Source: Microcystis aeruginosa Ma_SC_T_19800800_S464
GTDB lineage: Bacteria > Cyanobacteriota > Cyanobacteriia > Cyanobacteriales > Microcystaceae
Assembly: GCA_007095785.1 (NCBI GenBank)
Contig: SFBL01000078.1
Location: 1 to 46,227 of the forward strand
DNA length: 46,227 nucleotides
Reading direction: 5' to 3'
Shown here: positions 1 through 8,455 of the stretch, one piece after another
Numbering within the stretch: position 1 is the stretch's first letter
Layout of the letters: each line of letters begins with the position of its first letter
Program-made: the position numbers and the translations under genes
Notes under the pieces: generated by a model
Told to the model about the DNA's origin: nothing
The model's input: the letters and a program-made list of their open reading frames with translations, nothing else
Database searches by the model: none

Positions 1-309
1 TTCCAGTCGTTTATCCATTGTTTCAAATTTCTGATCAAGAGTTTTAATATCTCCCTTGATTTCCGTGACTTCCACCTTTAAATCATTAACATCTTTTTGG
101 AGACTGTCAAATTTTTGATCCATATCTCTTTGGAGATTGTCGATTTTCTGATCCACATCTCTTTGGAGACTGTCAAATTTTTGATTAACATCTCTTTGGA
201 GAGAGTCAATTTTCTGATTAACATCTCTTTGGAGAGTGTCGATTTTACTCTCGATCCTTGTTAGGACAGATTCAAGAGAATAGGTAACGGTTTCGCTAGT
301 TTGTGTCAT
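1..309 (-). CDS. Coiled-coil repeat protein, C-terminus cut by window edge
   Basis: Partial gene: the frame opens at an ATG at 307-309 and stays open to base 1, giving the first 103 residues; the C-terminus lies outside the window. After a short N-terminus (MTQTSETVTY) the protein is almost entirely an 11-residue repeat of the form K-I/F-D-S-L-Q-R-D-V-N/D-Q, five near-identical copies over about residues 27-81, then a looser heptad-like stretch rich in K, E, D and L. This pattern predicts a long parallel coiled coil (hendecad phasing). There is no signal peptide, membrane segment or catalytic motif. The repeats are also near-identical in DNA (33-bp units), so copy number may vary between strains. 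Function is unknown; small coiled-coil proteins of this kind are common in cyanobacteria. Confidence 0.75.
   Translation of the reverse strand, partial: MTQTSETVTYSLESVLTRIESKIDTLQRDVNQKIDSLQRDVNQKFDSLQRDVDQKIDNLQRDMDQKFDSLQKDVNDLKVEVTEIKGDIKTLDQKFETMDKRLE
105..240. repeat. 33-bp tandem repeat coding for 11-residue coiled-coil units
   Basis: On the plus strand a block containing ATCTCTTTGGAGA recurs about every 33 bp (near 126, 159, 192 and 225), with a divergent copy upstream. Each unit encodes one LQRDVNQKIDS-like hendecad of the coiled-coil gene. Boundaries are approximate. Confidence 0.7.
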
Positions 310-682
310 AATTAACAACCTCTGGTCGATGGGGCCAAATACAATTAGGTTATACTAAAAAAGTTTTGCGTTGGTGTGGGGTGTGGGGTTTTACTCATGT
401 TCAGGAAAAAAGTCCCTGAATTTTCCCCCCGATTACTCCAATGGCCGGCACTGTTTGATTTGAAAAAGCCTAAAGATATTATCCAACAAAGTTTTTAGAT
501 TTATTCAGCCTGCCCTAATTATTCCCCTATTGCCTATTGCTAGGGACTAAGGACGATTATGCTACCGAAAAAATTCCATTGTGACCAGAGATCGATCATG
601 GTAATTTAAGAAAGCGATCGGGGAACTCTCACAGGGAAGATCCCGACCCTAACCAGGGAGTGACTGTTTAACCGTCTGTCCT
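310..682. other. Intergenic region with short cyanobacterial repeats
   Basis: This 373-bp gap lies between divergent genes and holds no credible gene. It contains a GT/GGGG-rich run (GTGTGGGGTGTGGGG, about 375-389) and CCCCTATTGCCTATTGC at 524-540, which recurs exactly at 2442-2458. Promoters for both flanking genes presumably lie here, but I could not pick convincing boxes. Confidence 0.5.
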
Positions 683-1198
683 ATGTACAAGTCTATTACT
701 GTTTTAACGCTGCTGACGGGAATTATCGCCGTTGATGTGGTTTTTGCTCAATCCACTGTTAATCTTCCCATCACAGTTAAAAGGGGAGAATCCTACGAAG
801 GATTATTGACTAGAGCATCGCAATTAGCAGAGAAAACTATCATCAGTCGTTTTAATCAACAACAGGGTCTTAATAAAATTGATTTATTAATAACGGCGGA
901 AAAATCAGGGGCGATCGCACCTTTGCTCGCGGTGAAGGTATCCCGTCAAGATTGGTTTGGCCATCCCAATATTCAACGCTGGAGAAATGTTTTTCCCTTT
1001 GGCAAAGATCTCCTCGGTTTTAGCTCTCCCGCACCCGTCGTCACCCCGAAAAGTCCCCCCGCTGCTGTTAATCCCACACCATCTCCCGGTGCTACCACTC
1101 CTCCTCCCCCCCCTGCTTTACCCTTCGAGGATGAACCGAATAATGCTCCCCCAATCCCTATTCCTAAGCAAAGATTAAACACTCCAGCTAATCGTTAA
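683..1198 (+). CDS. Secreted proline-rich hypothetical protein
   Basis: A 171-residue protein not assigned to a named family. Residues 1-22 form a typical signal peptide (MYKS, hydrophobic core TVLTLLTGIIAVDVV, then VFA-Q), so export to the periplasm or beyond is likely. The middle (about 23-110) is a compact globular region carrying VNLPITVKRGESYEGLLTRA and a W-rich segment (QDWFGHPNIQRWRN). From about residue 113 the tail is a low-complexity Pro/Ala/Thr-rich linker with a run of five prolines, as seen in envelope-spanning or cell-wall-associated proteins. The gene stands alone, with the pentapeptide gene converging on it 40 bp downstream. An overlapping reverse frame in the proline-rich end is a shadow. 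Confidence 0.7.
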   Translation: MYKSITVLTLLTGIIAVDVVFAQSTVNLPITVKRGESYEGLLTRASQLAEKTIISRFNQQQGLNKIDLLITAEKSGAIAPLLAVKVSRQDWFGHPNIQRWRNVFPFGKDLLGFSSPAPVVTPKSPPAAVNPTPSPGATTPPPPPALPFEDEPNNAPPIPIPKQRLNTPANR

Positions 1199-1238
1199 TC
1201 GCTCGGAAAAGGAGGGCTTTCGACAGATATATTGACTT

Positions 1239-2018
1239 TTAAGTGGCAAAACGAGGCTGAAACCAGTCTAGGGGAAAAATATCATCTTCTTGGACGATTT
1301 CTGTCCAACCAGTGACACTCTCAAAACAAGTCCCCGTCAAATTAGCACCCCTCAAGTCCGCTCCCTGTAGATTTACCTCTTGTAACCGCGCTCCCGCTAG
1401 ATTAGCACCCGCTAAATTGGCCCCGCGTAAATCACTACCCGTCAGACGTGCCTCGCTAAAATTAGCCCTTTCTAAATTGGCCCCCTGAAAGTCCACCTCT
1501 TTCAGAAAAGAGCCGCTAAAATTGGCTTCCCTTGCGGAAATCTGACGACATTTAGCGCCACTTAATCGCGCTTCTTGCAAATTAGCCCAATTGAGATTGA
1601 CTTTATCTAGGGTTGCCTCCAAGAGATTAACTAAGTATAAATTCGCCCCGCATAAATTCGCCCCGCATAAATTCGCTCCCCGGAGATTAGCATGGGAAAG
1701 ATCCGCCCCACTTAATCGCGAGTTACGCAGGTTTGCCTGTACCATAAAGGCCCCAGTGAGATTGGCTTTGGTTAAGTCCGCTTCCACTAATTGCGCTTGA
1801 CTTAATTTGGCATAGGTTAAATTCGCCCAATTCAAACTCGCTCCCCGCAGATTTGATTTAGTCAGAAAAGAGCGACTCAAATTAGTTCCGCGCAAATTGG
1901 CCGCAGCAAAATTGACAGCGATTAGAGTCACTTGTTGTAGATCTAGACTCATCAAGTCAATGGCTAAAAAATCCCGCTCTCCTTGTTCATAGAGTCTTAG
2001 TAACTGATTAACTTTCAT
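1239..2018 (-). CDS. Pentapeptide-repeat protein
   Basis: A 259-residue protein made almost wholly of tandem A(N/D)LXX pentapeptides (for example ANLRG, ANLAG, ADLRG, ANLCG) from about residue 28 to 235, with a short N-terminal helix (MKVNQLLRLYEQGERDF) and a C-terminal tail with WTEI and FPLDWFQP. This sequence folds as a right-handed quadrilateral beta-helix. Cyanobacteria encode dozens of such proteins, a few implicated in heterocyst patterning (HetL) or gyrase protection (Qnr-type); nothing here points to either role. No signal peptide, so probably cytoplasmic. It is transcribed alone and converges with the secreted proline-rich gene. Family call is firm; function unknown. Confidence 0.9.
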   Translation of the reverse strand: MKVNQLLRLYEQGERDFLAIDLMSLDLQQVTLIAVNFAAANLRGTNLSRSFLTKSNLRGASLNWANLTYAKLSQAQLVEADLTKANLTGAFMVQANLRNSRLSGADLSHANLRGANLCGANLCGANLYLVNLLEATLDKVNLNWANLQEARLSGAKCRQISAREANFSGSFLKEVDFQGANLERANFSEARLTGSDLRGANLAGANLAGARLQEVNLQGADLRGANLTGTCFESVTGWTEIVQEDDIFPLDWFQPRFAT

Positions 2019-2548
2019 CTCCCTTCTTTTACTTTAAGATGGTGGTTAAGAAGTAATCAACAAAAGCACCTAAAAACTTTGTCCGATAACTCACTCTGCT
2101 TTTAGATGAGCAATTTACGAGGCCCTCCTTTGAGTTTATGTAAAGTTTTTTTTCGATTTTTTAAGGGAAGATAACCCGAACAGCAAGTTAATTTTCATCA
2201 CAGTTAAGTAGCTTGGCTAAAACAGTTGCACTGGTTTTTCCAATTCTACCCCAGTCCATCGGCTAATTAGTATCTAACACTACTCTTGTTAAAAAACTTA
2301 TCTATTGTTTAAACTCGATTATATTTAACCCAGCTAATTCTCCGTATTTTCTCGGATCAGGGCGGTGGAGCCGAGAGGACTTTCAGGATATTTTTACCCA
2401 AATCATACTAAATCTGGTTATTAAAGACTGATTATCTATTGCCCCTATTGCCTATTGCCTGTCCTGATATGTAGCCTATACTCAACGGATTTAGTATCAA
2501 TAGAGACGTTGCTAGGCAACGTCTCTACAAAAGTGGTATTTAATCAAG
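2019..2548. other. Gene-free region between pentapeptide gene and RND gene
   Basis: A 530-bp AT-rich stretch with no credible reading frame. It holds the second copy of CCCCTATTGCCTATTGC (2442-2458) and a perfect palindrome at 2501-2527. The first part carries the upstream region of the pentapeptide gene; the last part is the 3' side of the biosynthetic cluster. Confidence 0.5.
2501..2527. repeat. Perfect 12-bp-stem palindrome (AGAGACGTTGC-type)
   Basis: TAGAGACGTTGC pairs perfectly with GCAACGTCTCTA around a TAG loop. It lies 22 bp beyond the stop of the RND pump gene. AGAGACGTTGC...GCAACGTCTCT palindromes recur as interspersed repeats in cyanobacterial genomes. It could act as a 3' stabilising hairpin for the cluster transcript, but no T-run follows on the minus strand, so it is not a classical intrinsic terminator. 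Confidence 0.7.
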
Positions 2549-5500
2549 CTACTCAGAAACAGACAGAGGGGAAACCTTTTGGGCTTGAGCGAGATAGTAC
2601 CATCCCGACGGGACAAATACCAGTGCGCTTAGGGTGGTTCCGATCACCCCGATGGAAATACAGATAGCGAGGGGTTCCCAAAAAGCGCCGCCGTAGAGAA
2701 ATAATGGCACAAATCCCGTCACGGTGGTTAAGGTAGTGGTGAGAATGTGACGGGTGGAAGCAATGACCACTTCCCGGATTGCCTTTCGTTGGCGTTGAAG
2801 ATGGGGGGGTAAAGCTTGTAAAGCCGCTACCACGACAATAGAATCATTAACGGAAACCCCAACTAAGCCGATAGTGCCTAAAATCGACATGAATCCTAGG
2901 GGATATTCAAATAACCAGAGGGAAAATAAGGCTAGTCCAATCGAACTAATACCGACGACAGTAACTAGGGCAGCAAGACGGAAGGAGTTAAAAGAAAGAA
3001 CAAGGGTTGATAGCATTAGAATCGCCAAGACTCCCACACTAGCAATTAGATTAGCCACAGCCGTATCTCTTTCTTCTTCCTCTCCGCCAAATTCGAGCCG
3101 ATACCCTGGCGGAAGGGAAAATTTGCCCGATTCTAAGTTTTGGCGAAATTCGTCTAAAACCGTTGCAGCGATCGCATCAGCTTGAACATAGGCCTTCACC
3201 GTATTAATTCGCTTGCCATTTCGTCGAGGAATCGTGGCTAATTCGGGGAGAAAATCAAATTCTGCCACGGAGGAAAGGGAAATATTCGCCCGTTCGGCAG
3301 TGGCGGAATTACCGAGAATATTTAAAGAGGCAATTTGTGGCAGTTGCTCGCGATCGCGATTACCGACTCGGACTCGTACGGGTAATTCTTCCGTTGCTTC
3401 TAAAATCGAGCCACCCACAGAACCTTCTAAAAGGTTATCCAATTGACTTGCGATCGCCGCATTATCCAAACCAATCAGTCGAGCTTTTTCTTCATTAATT
3501 TTTAAGGCTAATTTTGCTTGAATTTCACTTAAATCAGCAACAGAATAGGTTATTTCGGGTATTTTTGCCAGTTCTTCCCGTAAGGACTCGCCAATTTTCC
3601 TTAACATCTCCAATTCTGAGCCATAAACCCTAATTTCGATCGGAGCCCCCACCGGTGGACCCTGTTCTAGGGGGCTGACTAATACCCTAGCCATCGGTAG
3701 AGCTTGACTCAATTCTTTTTGTAAGGTTTCGATCAATTGGGGATCATCAGAAACTTGCCGAAGTTGAATCAATGCTTGGGCAAAATTAGGAGAGTCTTTG
3801 ACGCCATCGGAGAGATTATAGTAGAAGGGGGGAGCATTACGCCCTAAAAACCAGTGAACTTCTGCAATTTCTCGATGATCTAGCAGTATTTTTTCAGCTT
3901 GAGCCACTTTTACCTGAGTTACTTCTAGGGTTGTGGTGGGGGCCAGTTCGATTTCTAGGGTTAACTGATCTCGTTCTGCCGGCGGAAAGAATTCTTCCGG
4001 GAGAGTGCCGGCGACAACAAAGCCAGTAATTGGGATAATCAAGCCAATAACCAGACCTAATACGGGAAAATAGAGAATTAACTTCAAAATTTGGCGATAC
4101 AACCCCGTTAGGAGCGGTAAATTAATTCCCGTATCCCACCAATGGGTTTTTGTCTGGTGGGAGCGACGAGTCAGTTGATATAAACGTAAACTGAGGACAG
4201 GAATAATCGTTAGGCACAAAATTAGAGAACTAACCAAGGCTAAGATCACTGTTTGGGCGATAGTACGCACGAATTCGCCAGTGCCTCCTGGCAAAAGAGC
4301 GATCGGCATAAAAGACAAAATCGTGGTTAGGGTAGAAGCTAAGAGGGGAATCCCTAAATGTTTAACGGTTTCAGCAACAATATGTTGGTGAGCTATTCCG
4401 GTCCGTAGTCCTTTTTGCAGTTCATCGACAATCACAATAGCGTTATCGATCAAAAGTCCCAAAGCAATAACAATTCCTGTCACCGACATTTGATGTAGGG
4501 GAATTTGCCAGAGATTCATACCAGCAAAGACCATCAGGATCGATAAGGGCAAGGATACACTTACCACCAAGGCGGACTGCCATCCCATCATCACAAAAGC
4601 TGTCCCCATGACACAGAGTAACCCTAGGATCATGTTGCTGAATAATCCATCGAGTCGGTTAGCCACATAACGATTTTGGGCAAAAATTATCTTGAGGCTA
4701 ACACCTTGGGGGAGAGAGGGTCGAAACAGGTCTAACTTGGCCTGGGCTGCCGTTGTCCATTCGTCTATGCGTTGCCCCGATTCCATCATAGCCGCCACCA
4801 CAATAGCCGGTTTACCGTTAATAATAGTTAGTTCTGGCGGTGGTTCTTGAATTCCCTTGGTAACTAGGGCGATATCTCCTAAACGGGTAAATTTTCCCTC
4901 ATTACTGTAACGAATCGGAATTGCTCGAATCCGAGAGAGTGATTCTAAACTGGTATCGACTTCCAATAATAAATTATTGCGATTACTGCGAAGTTGTCCG
5001 GCGGCGACCTTGGCATCACTGGTTTGAATTTGTTGGGCAACTTCGACGGCAGTTAGGCCCAGGGAGGATAATTTCACCGGATCAATTTCGACTAAAATTT
5101 CCTCGGCCGGAACCCCGACTAACTCGACCCTTTCGGTTCCCCAAAGGGCTTCTAATTCATCGAACAGTTCTTGGCCAAGTCGGCGTAAAATAGCGTAATT
5201 AGGAGCGGTATCTAGATCCCAAAGGATGGCAGTCAATAAACTAAAGGCTTGACTATATCCTTCTTCGTATAAGGGTCTTTGGGCTTCTGGGGGTAGTTGC
5301 GGGATGACATCGGTAATCCGATCGCGAATGCGTGACCAGACGGGATCCACATCAGTCACTTCATCTTTAAGTTCAATATTGACCGTGGAACGCCCTAATT
5401 CTGAGGAGGACTCAATCAGGCTAATTTCTTTGATGCTAGAGAGAGATTGTTCAATTTTTTCGGTCACTAGGGATTCGACCCGATAAGGACTGGCACCGGG

Positions 5501-5647
5501 TAAATTGGTGGTAATGGTGGCACCTCGATTAATTGTTTCGGGATCTTCCATGCGCGGCAAAATTTGAAAGGAAGACAATCCCCAGACAATAATCAGAATT
5601 AAGGTAAGAATTAGTAATCTAGGTTTACGTTCAAATAAGTTATTCAT
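2549..5647 (-). CDS. RND-family efflux pump, inner-membrane permease
   Basis: A 1032-residue protein of full AcrB/HAE length. It has an N-terminal membrane anchor (about residues 12-30), a first large periplasmic loop carrying the porter signature ITTNLPGASPYRVESLVTEK, a bundle of membrane helices around residues 335-490 and 520-550, a second periplasmic loop, and C-terminal helices from about 870. The TM4 proton-relay motif reads GLLIDNAIVIVDE (near residue 400), so only the first of the two aspartates of AcrB is kept, a variation seen in related RND pumps. It should work with the periplasmic adaptor encoded 42 bp upstream; no TolC-like outer-membrane gene is in the window. As last gene of the biosynthetic run, export of the cluster product is a reasonable inference, but a general efflux system next door is possible. 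Confidence 0.9.
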   Translation of the reverse strand: MNNLFERKPRLLILTLILIIVWGLSSFQILPRMEDPETINRGATITTNLPGASPYRVESLVTEKIEQSLSSIKEISLIESSSELGRSTVNIELKDEVTDVDPVWSRIRDRITDVIPQLPPEAQRPLYEEGYSQAFSLLTAILWDLDTAPNYAILRRLGQELFDELEALWGTERVELVGVPAEEILVEIDPVKLSSLGLTAVEVAQQIQTSDAKVAAGQLRSNRNNLLLEVDTSLESLSRIRAIPIRYSNEGKFTRLGDIALVTKGIQEPPPELTIINGKPAIVVAAMMESGQRIDEWTTAAQAKLDLFRPSLPQGVSLKIIFAQNRYVANRLDGLFSNMILGLLCVMGTAFVMMGWQSALVVSVSLPLSILMVFAGMNLWQIPLHQMSVTGIVIALGLLIDNAIVIVDELQKGLRTGIAHQHIVAETVKHLGIPLLASTLTTILSFMPIALLPGGTGEFVRTIAQTVILALVSSLILCLTIIPVLSLRLYQLTRRSHQTKTHWWDTGINLPLLTGLYRQILKLILYFPVLGLVIGLIIPITGFVVAGTLPEEFFPPAERDQLTLEIELAPTTTLEVTQVKVAQAEKILLDHREIAEVHWFLGRNAPPFYYNLSDGVKDSPNFAQALIQLRQVSDDPQLIETLQKELSQALPMARVLVSPLEQGPPVGAPIEIRVYGSELEMLRKIGESLREELAKIPEITYSVADLSEIQAKLALKINEEKARLIGLDNAAIASQLDNLLEGSVGGSILEATEELPVRVRVGNRDREQLPQIASLNILGNSATAERANISLSSVAEFDFLPELATIPRRNGKRINTVKAYVQADAIAATVLDEFRQNLESGKFSLPPGYRLEFGGEEEERDTAVANLIASVGVLAILMLSTLVLSFNSFRLAALVTVVGISSIGLALFSLWLFEYPLGFMSILGTIGLVGVSVNDSIVVVAALQALPPHLQRQRKAIREVVIASTRHILTTTLTTVTGFVPLFLYGGAFWEPLAICISIGVIGTTLSALVFVPSGWYYLAQAQKVSPLSVSE

Positions 5648-5689
5648 TGGAGATTATTAGGGATAATAAAGCTGATTAATGACCACTGA

Positions 5690-7045
5690 CTACCAAATTT
5701 CCACCATTTGCCCGGGTACGATGCGATGAACCCCTTCGACGATCACTCGATCACCGGAGGTGAGCGTCCCGCGCACCAACAAGCGATCGCCTTGAATCGC
5801 TAGAACTTCTAAATCTTGGCGTTTGACGGTAAATTGTCGAGGATTATCGGGATTAGCTGCTCCTAGAACATAGGAAGACCATAATCCTCTCGTGCCTTGT
5901 ACTAAAGCTTCTGTGGGCAACCAATAGCCCGATTGTGGAACTGATTGAGATAGTTCTAGGCTGACCACTTGCCCCGGAATCAGGCCTTGAGTCTGATTTA
6001 AACTTAAAATAACCGTGGCGGTACGGGTAGTCGGATCAACTTGGGGTAGGGTTGAAGTGACTTGTCCTGTTACTATTTTGTCACCAATTTTTAAACGATG
6101 TTTACTCCCAATTGGTAATTTTTCGGACTGGTCAACGGGAACCCCTATACGCGCTTCCAGTTGATTACTTTCGACCAAACGAACGATCGGATTACTTGCA
6201 GAAACAACAGTGCCAATATTGACGTGAAGGAGGGCAATAGTGCCATCGTAGGGTGCTTTAAGTTGGCTTTTCTCAATCTCTAATTTAATATTCTTCAGTT
6301 GGGCATCGAATTGGTCAATAACGGCTTTTTGCAGAGAAATTAATTCGGGACGAGTACCGGCTTTGAGTTCATCTAATTCACTTTGGGCTTGATCAATTCT
6401 CGCTTGTTGGGCATTAACATCGGTTTGCACTTCTTCGAGTTGTTCTCTAGTAATTGCCCCTTCTTGATACAATCCTAGCCGTCTTTGGTATTTAGATTCG
6501 GCTAAAGCTAATTGTTCCCTGAGATCTCGGACTTTTGCTTGGGCTGCGGCGATACTTTCTTTCCTGGAACCGGCTTGTAATTCTTGCAGTTTAGCCGTGG
6601 CTTGCGCTCGCTGGGCGATGAGTTCTTGTTTTTGTGCTTCTAAATTGCCTGTATCTAGAGTAGCAATTAAAGTACCTCGACGTACCTCTTGACCCTCTTG
6701 AACCAATAAACTAATTAATTGTCCCGAACGCTCAAATCCTAGTTCACTTGTCCGTTTAGCCACAATATTACCCGTATAACGGCGCGGTTCTTGGTGATGG
6801 GTGACAGGAGTTAAAGTTAAGGTTCGCACCGGTAAGGCTGCCGTCTTGCCCTTATCGATTGCTAACGAAGCGGTTTCTTCTGAGGTGGTGGATTCAGAGG
6901 TGTCTTCTAAGAGGACATTACGCAGGGTAGGATAGGCAAAAACCGAGGTGGCTGCTAGGATACCAGCAATAATTAATCGCCAGGGCAATCGCAGTTTTTT
7001 GATGGCAGTTTCTTGATGTTTGGTGACGGGATTGGGGGAAGTCAT
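5690..7045 (-). CDS. RND efflux periplasmic adaptor (HlyD/MFP family)
   Basis: A 451-residue membrane-fusion protein. It has one N-terminal membrane anchor (about residues 22-42), a split biotinyl-lipoyl domain (GNIVAKRTSELGFERSGQL, then KAPYDGTIALLHVNIGTVV), a long alpha-helical coiled-coil hairpin between them (about 135-250, rich in Q, E, A, L), a beta-barrel domain and a C-terminal membrane-proximal domain ending RIVPGQMVEIW. This architecture bridges an RND permease to an outer-membrane channel. It lies 42 bp upstream of the RND permease and 60 bp downstream of the MFS gene on the same strand, so co-transcription with the pump is nearly certain and with the PKS genes likely. Confidence 0.9.
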   Translation of the reverse strand: MTSPNPVTKHQETAIKKLRLPWRLIIAGILAATSVFAYPTLRNVLLEDTSESTTSEETASLAIDKGKTAALPVRTLTLTPVTHHQEPRRYTGNIVAKRTSELGFERSGQLISLLVQEGQEVRRGTLIATLDTGNLEAQKQELIAQRAQATAKLQELQAGSRKESIAAAQAKVRDLREQLALAESKYQRRLGLYQEGAITREQLEEVQTDVNAQQARIDQAQSELDELKAGTRPELISLQKAVIDQFDAQLKNIKLEIEKSQLKAPYDGTIALLHVNIGTVVSASNPIVRLVESNQLEARIGVPVDQSEKLPIGSKHRLKIGDKIVTGQVTSTLPQVDPTTRTATVILSLNQTQGLIPGQVVSLELSQSVPQSGYWLPTEALVQGTRGLWSSYVLGAANPDNPRQFTVKRQDLEVLAIQGDRLLVRGTLTSGDRVIVEGVHRIVPGQMVEIW

Positions 7046-7105
7046 AATCTAGTTCCAAATGAATAGGGTTTAGTCAAGAGTAATAACAGATTAGCGAGGA
7101 AAGAA

Positions 7106-8407
7106 CTATTTTTTTATGGCATAAGACCGGAGGACAAAAGCCGCTGCTAGGGATAATATACCGGCGGACAAAAAGGCAATTTGTACCCCCCAGGGGTTAT
7201 CAGGAGTTTTCCCGAAAGAAAGGATTAATCCTGTTAGAAAAGACCCCGCACCTTGGCTAAATTGAATTAGAAGACCCCTGGTTCCAAAAAATATTGCTTC
7301 TCGGCCCATTCCTTGTTGCTCCGCATCTTGATCGATAATGTCCGATAACATGGCATTCGGCAGACTAAAAAAGCTGGCTAGGGCTAAATTAGCGATGATC
7401 GAAAGGATTAACCAAGGAATTAAAGAATCTTGCCACCAAAAGCGACCACAGGCCATGGCAATCATACCAAGGCCAACCCAGATTAAAGAACCTTGAAAAA
7501 CCAGTTTTTTGCCATATTTTTGCGCTAAGGGTAAAACTAGGGTAAATCCAGCCAAGGCACTCCCCACGATAATAGTATTAATCACGGCGGCAAAACTTAC
7601 CTCTCGTCTGAGGAGAGCAATTACTAAAAAAGTCGGAATCACCGAGATAATACTAATCACCATCCACGCCAAAATCATGGTGATCATATAGATACAAAAA
7701 GTCCGATTAGTAAAAGCCGCGGTTAAGGTGGTTTTAAAGTTAGGATATTTGCCCTTAGAAGGAGTATATTCTTCTTTTTCTAGCAAGGGCATAGCTAGAG
7801 TAATTACCCCAATAAGACTAATAGCAATCCCCATGCCCTGAAAGCCATAGCTATCAGTTAACCAAGGGGCAATAATCCCACCAATTGTGGCACCAACTAA
7901 ACCAAAAATTCCGATTTGAGTTGATAATTTAACCCTTCCTTCTGGGCTTTTAGCGAGAGTGGGCAACCAGGCTAAATAGGGAACATGGTAGGATGCCATA
8001 CCCACATAAAACAGCCAAAGCATGATGACTAAATAAATAAAGTAAGTGGTTTGATTTAAGTTATTAGGGGGATTAAACAACAGGATAAAACCACCAATTA
8101 AAGGGAGTAAACTGGCCAGTATAAATGGTCTTCTTTTGCCCCAAGGACTCCAAAAGCGATCGGAAAAATAACCGATCACTGGCTGCACAAAAGCCCCAGC
8201 AATACGGCTAATCATTATCGCTATCCCCACTAAAGCAGAGGGCAATAAAATGGATAAGTTATAGTCATTGGGAATGCCAGGGTCGTAGCGATAGATTAGC
8301 ATGGTTAGAAGGGCATTATTAACGATAAAGTTACCAAACCAACCAGTGATATACGGAAGATAATCTATTCGGAGATGTTGCCATTTGCTAGAAGTGCTAG
8401 AAGTCAT
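7106..8407 (-). CDS. MFS transporter, GPH/SLC45-like
   Basis: A 433-residue polytopic protein with about 12 hydrophobic helices. The loop-2 signature YFSDRFWSPWGKRRPFIL (about residues 80-97) is the form found in glycoside-pentoside-hexuronide and SLC45/sucrose-type members of the major facilitator superfamily. The loop after the sixth helix carries EKEEYTPSKGKYPNF. MFS members of this type are usually cation symporters, but substrate cannot be read from sequence. It sits 48 bp downstream of the flavoprotein oxidase gene and 60 bp upstream of the RND adaptor on the same strand, so I infer a role in moving a precursor or the product of the cluster across the inner membrane. Import of an unrelated solute is the alternative. 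Confidence 0.85.
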   Translation of the reverse strand: MTSSTSSKWQHLRIDYLPYITGWFGNFIVNNALLTMLIYRYDPGIPNDYNLSILLPSALVGIAIMISRIAGAFVQPVIGYFSDRFWSPWGKRRPFILASLLPLIGGFILLFNPPNNLNQTTYFIYLVIMLWLFYVGMASYHVPYLAWLPTLAKSPEGRVKLSTQIGIFGLVGATIGGIIAPWLTDSYGFQGMGIAISLIGVITLAMPLLEKEEYTPSKGKYPNFKTTLTAAFTNRTFCIYMITMILAWMVISIISVIPTFLVIALLRREVSFAAVINTIIVGSALAGFTLVLPLAQKYGKKLVFQGSLIWVGLGMIAMACGRFWWQDSLIPWLILSIIANLALASFFSLPNAMLSDIIDQDAEQQGMGREAIFFGTRGLLIQFSQGAGSFLTGLILSFGKTPDNPWGVQIAFLSAGILSLAAAFVLRSYAIKK

Positions 8408-8455
8408 TAGAATTGGGGTAGAGATGGGCAGTTAGCAGTAGATTGTTAGGCTTAT

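Noticed and set aside
1591-1800. Plus-strand 69-residue frame with repeated KFAPHKFAP units.
   Set aside because: It is the antisense shadow of the pentapeptide repeats, whose periodic codons force a periodic opposite frame.
2501-2527. Rho-independent terminator of the RND gene.
   Set aside because: The stem is perfect but no T-run follows on the minus strand and the sequence matches a dispersed cyanobacterial palindrome type.
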